Part shown: positions 6,068-6,364 of the stretch, one piece after another | Layout of the letters: every line of letters begins with the position of its first letter | Position numbering within the stretch: the first letter of the stretch is position 1 | Assembly: GCA_965204875.1 (NCBI GenBank) | Contig: CBDBFM010000001.1 | Location: 1 to 6,364 of the forward strand | DNA: 6,364 bases | From: Aldehydirespirator sp965204875 | Lineage (GTDB): Bacteria; Actinomycetota; Acidimicrobiia; Acidimicrobiales; Aldehydirespiratoraceae | Reading direction: 5' to 3' | Program-made: the position numbers and the translations under genes | Notes under the pieces: generated by a model | What the model saw: only the letters and a program-made list of their open reading frames with translations | The model's database searches: none | What the model was told of the DNA's origin: nothing

Positions 6068-6364
6068 ATGGCAAGAGGCTCGGCACCTTCTCCTCCGCGC
6101 TCTTCCAGCGCGCCCGGCGGGGCGCCGCCGCGTTTCGGGCGTAGGCCCGGCGGGGCGCCGCCGCGACCGGCAGCCGCTCTGCTCGCCGGGGTCCTCTCCC
6201 TGTGCGGCGCCTCGTTGTCCGTGCAGGCGCAGACACCGCCCCCTGATCCCGACCCGCCCGCGCGACCGACGAGCCTGAGCACGACGCCGGTGGAGGACTG
6301 GGTGTCGCTGCACTGGGATGCGCAGACGGACCCGACGATCACGGGCTGGCGGTATCGGATGCGG
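6068..6364 (+). CDS. Exported fibronectin type III domain protein, 3' end cut by the window
   Basis: An open frame runs from ATG 6068 to the last base (99 codons). A Pro/Gly/Arg-rich leader (1-34) holds PGGAPPR twice. A signal peptide core follows at ~35-54 (PAAALLAGVLSLCGASLSVQA), with likely cleavage after QA-Q. Cys46 is preceded by Leu, so a lipoprotein signal is unlikely. After a PPPDPDPPARP spacer, residues ~62-99 begin an FN3 domain: PTSLSTTPVEDWVSLHW, then TITGWRYRMR. The same start pattern (VTLSW ... RWQVRHT) occurs in the minus-strand FN3-barrel protein, so the two are probably relatives and this one may also carry further FN3 repeats or a barrel. The role is unknown beyond export and likely surface binding. 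No strong ribosome site precedes the ATG, but no better in-frame start was found upstream. Confidence 0.75.
   Translation, partial: MARGSAPSPPRSSSAPGGAPPRFGRRPGGAPPRPAAALLAGVLSLCGASLSVQAQTPPPDPDPPARPTSLSTTPVEDWVSLHWDAQTDPTITGWRYRMR
6112..6165 (+). repeat. Two identical 21-base copies in the leader of the second FN3 gene
   Basis: Copies at 6112-6132 and 6145-6165 are identical, all G and C, and 33 bp (11 codons) apart. They therefore stay in frame and encode PGGAPPR twice. Each contains the palindrome GGCGCC. This looks like a recent in-frame slippage duplication ahead of the signal peptide. Confidence 0.8.

Overview
The window is very GC-rich and reads as a chromosomal segment of a Gram-negative bacterium, most likely a high-GC proteobacterium. 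Two large proteins end in outer-membrane beta-barrel-like domains with a C-terminal aromatic residue (Phe, Trp), and two genes encode exported fibronectin type III (FN3) proteins. The species cannot be told from the sequence. I see no rRNA, tRNA or CRISPR.

Layout. (1) Bases 1-2658, plus strand: the 3' part of a large surface protein. It holds the tail of a Calx-beta repeat, an Ig/PKD-like domain, a Pro/Asp linker, a complete subtilisin-type (S8) serine protease domain and an autotransporter-type barrel. (2) 2659-2914: convergent intergenic space with a palindrome and nested stem that may be a two-way terminator. (3) 2915-4909, minus strand: an exported FN3 plus beta-barrel protein. (4) 4910-5274: a 365-base gene-free stretch. 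It contains the FN3 gene leader, a small hairpin, four and a half 23-bp tandem repeats centred on TGATCA (probably a stranded insertion-sequence end), and a good sigma70-type promoter framed by inverted repeats. (5) 5275-5942, plus strand: a two-gene toxin-antitoxin operon (ribbon-helix-helix antitoxin resembling DUF6364, PIN-domain toxin) with a 4-nt GTGA overlap. (6) 6068-6364, plus strand: the start of a second exported FN3 protein, cut by the window edge.

The genes form a surface-protein neighbourhood: a secreted or surface protease and two FN3 adhesin-like proteins. A toxin-antitoxin module and a mobile-element scar sit between the two divergent FN3 genes, so that gap looks like an insertion hot spot. 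The most notable signals are the codon-usage island that coincides with the protease domain, the exact 23-bp repeat array, and the inverted repeats around the toxin-antitoxin promoter. I found no convincing evidence of a wholly new multi-gene system.
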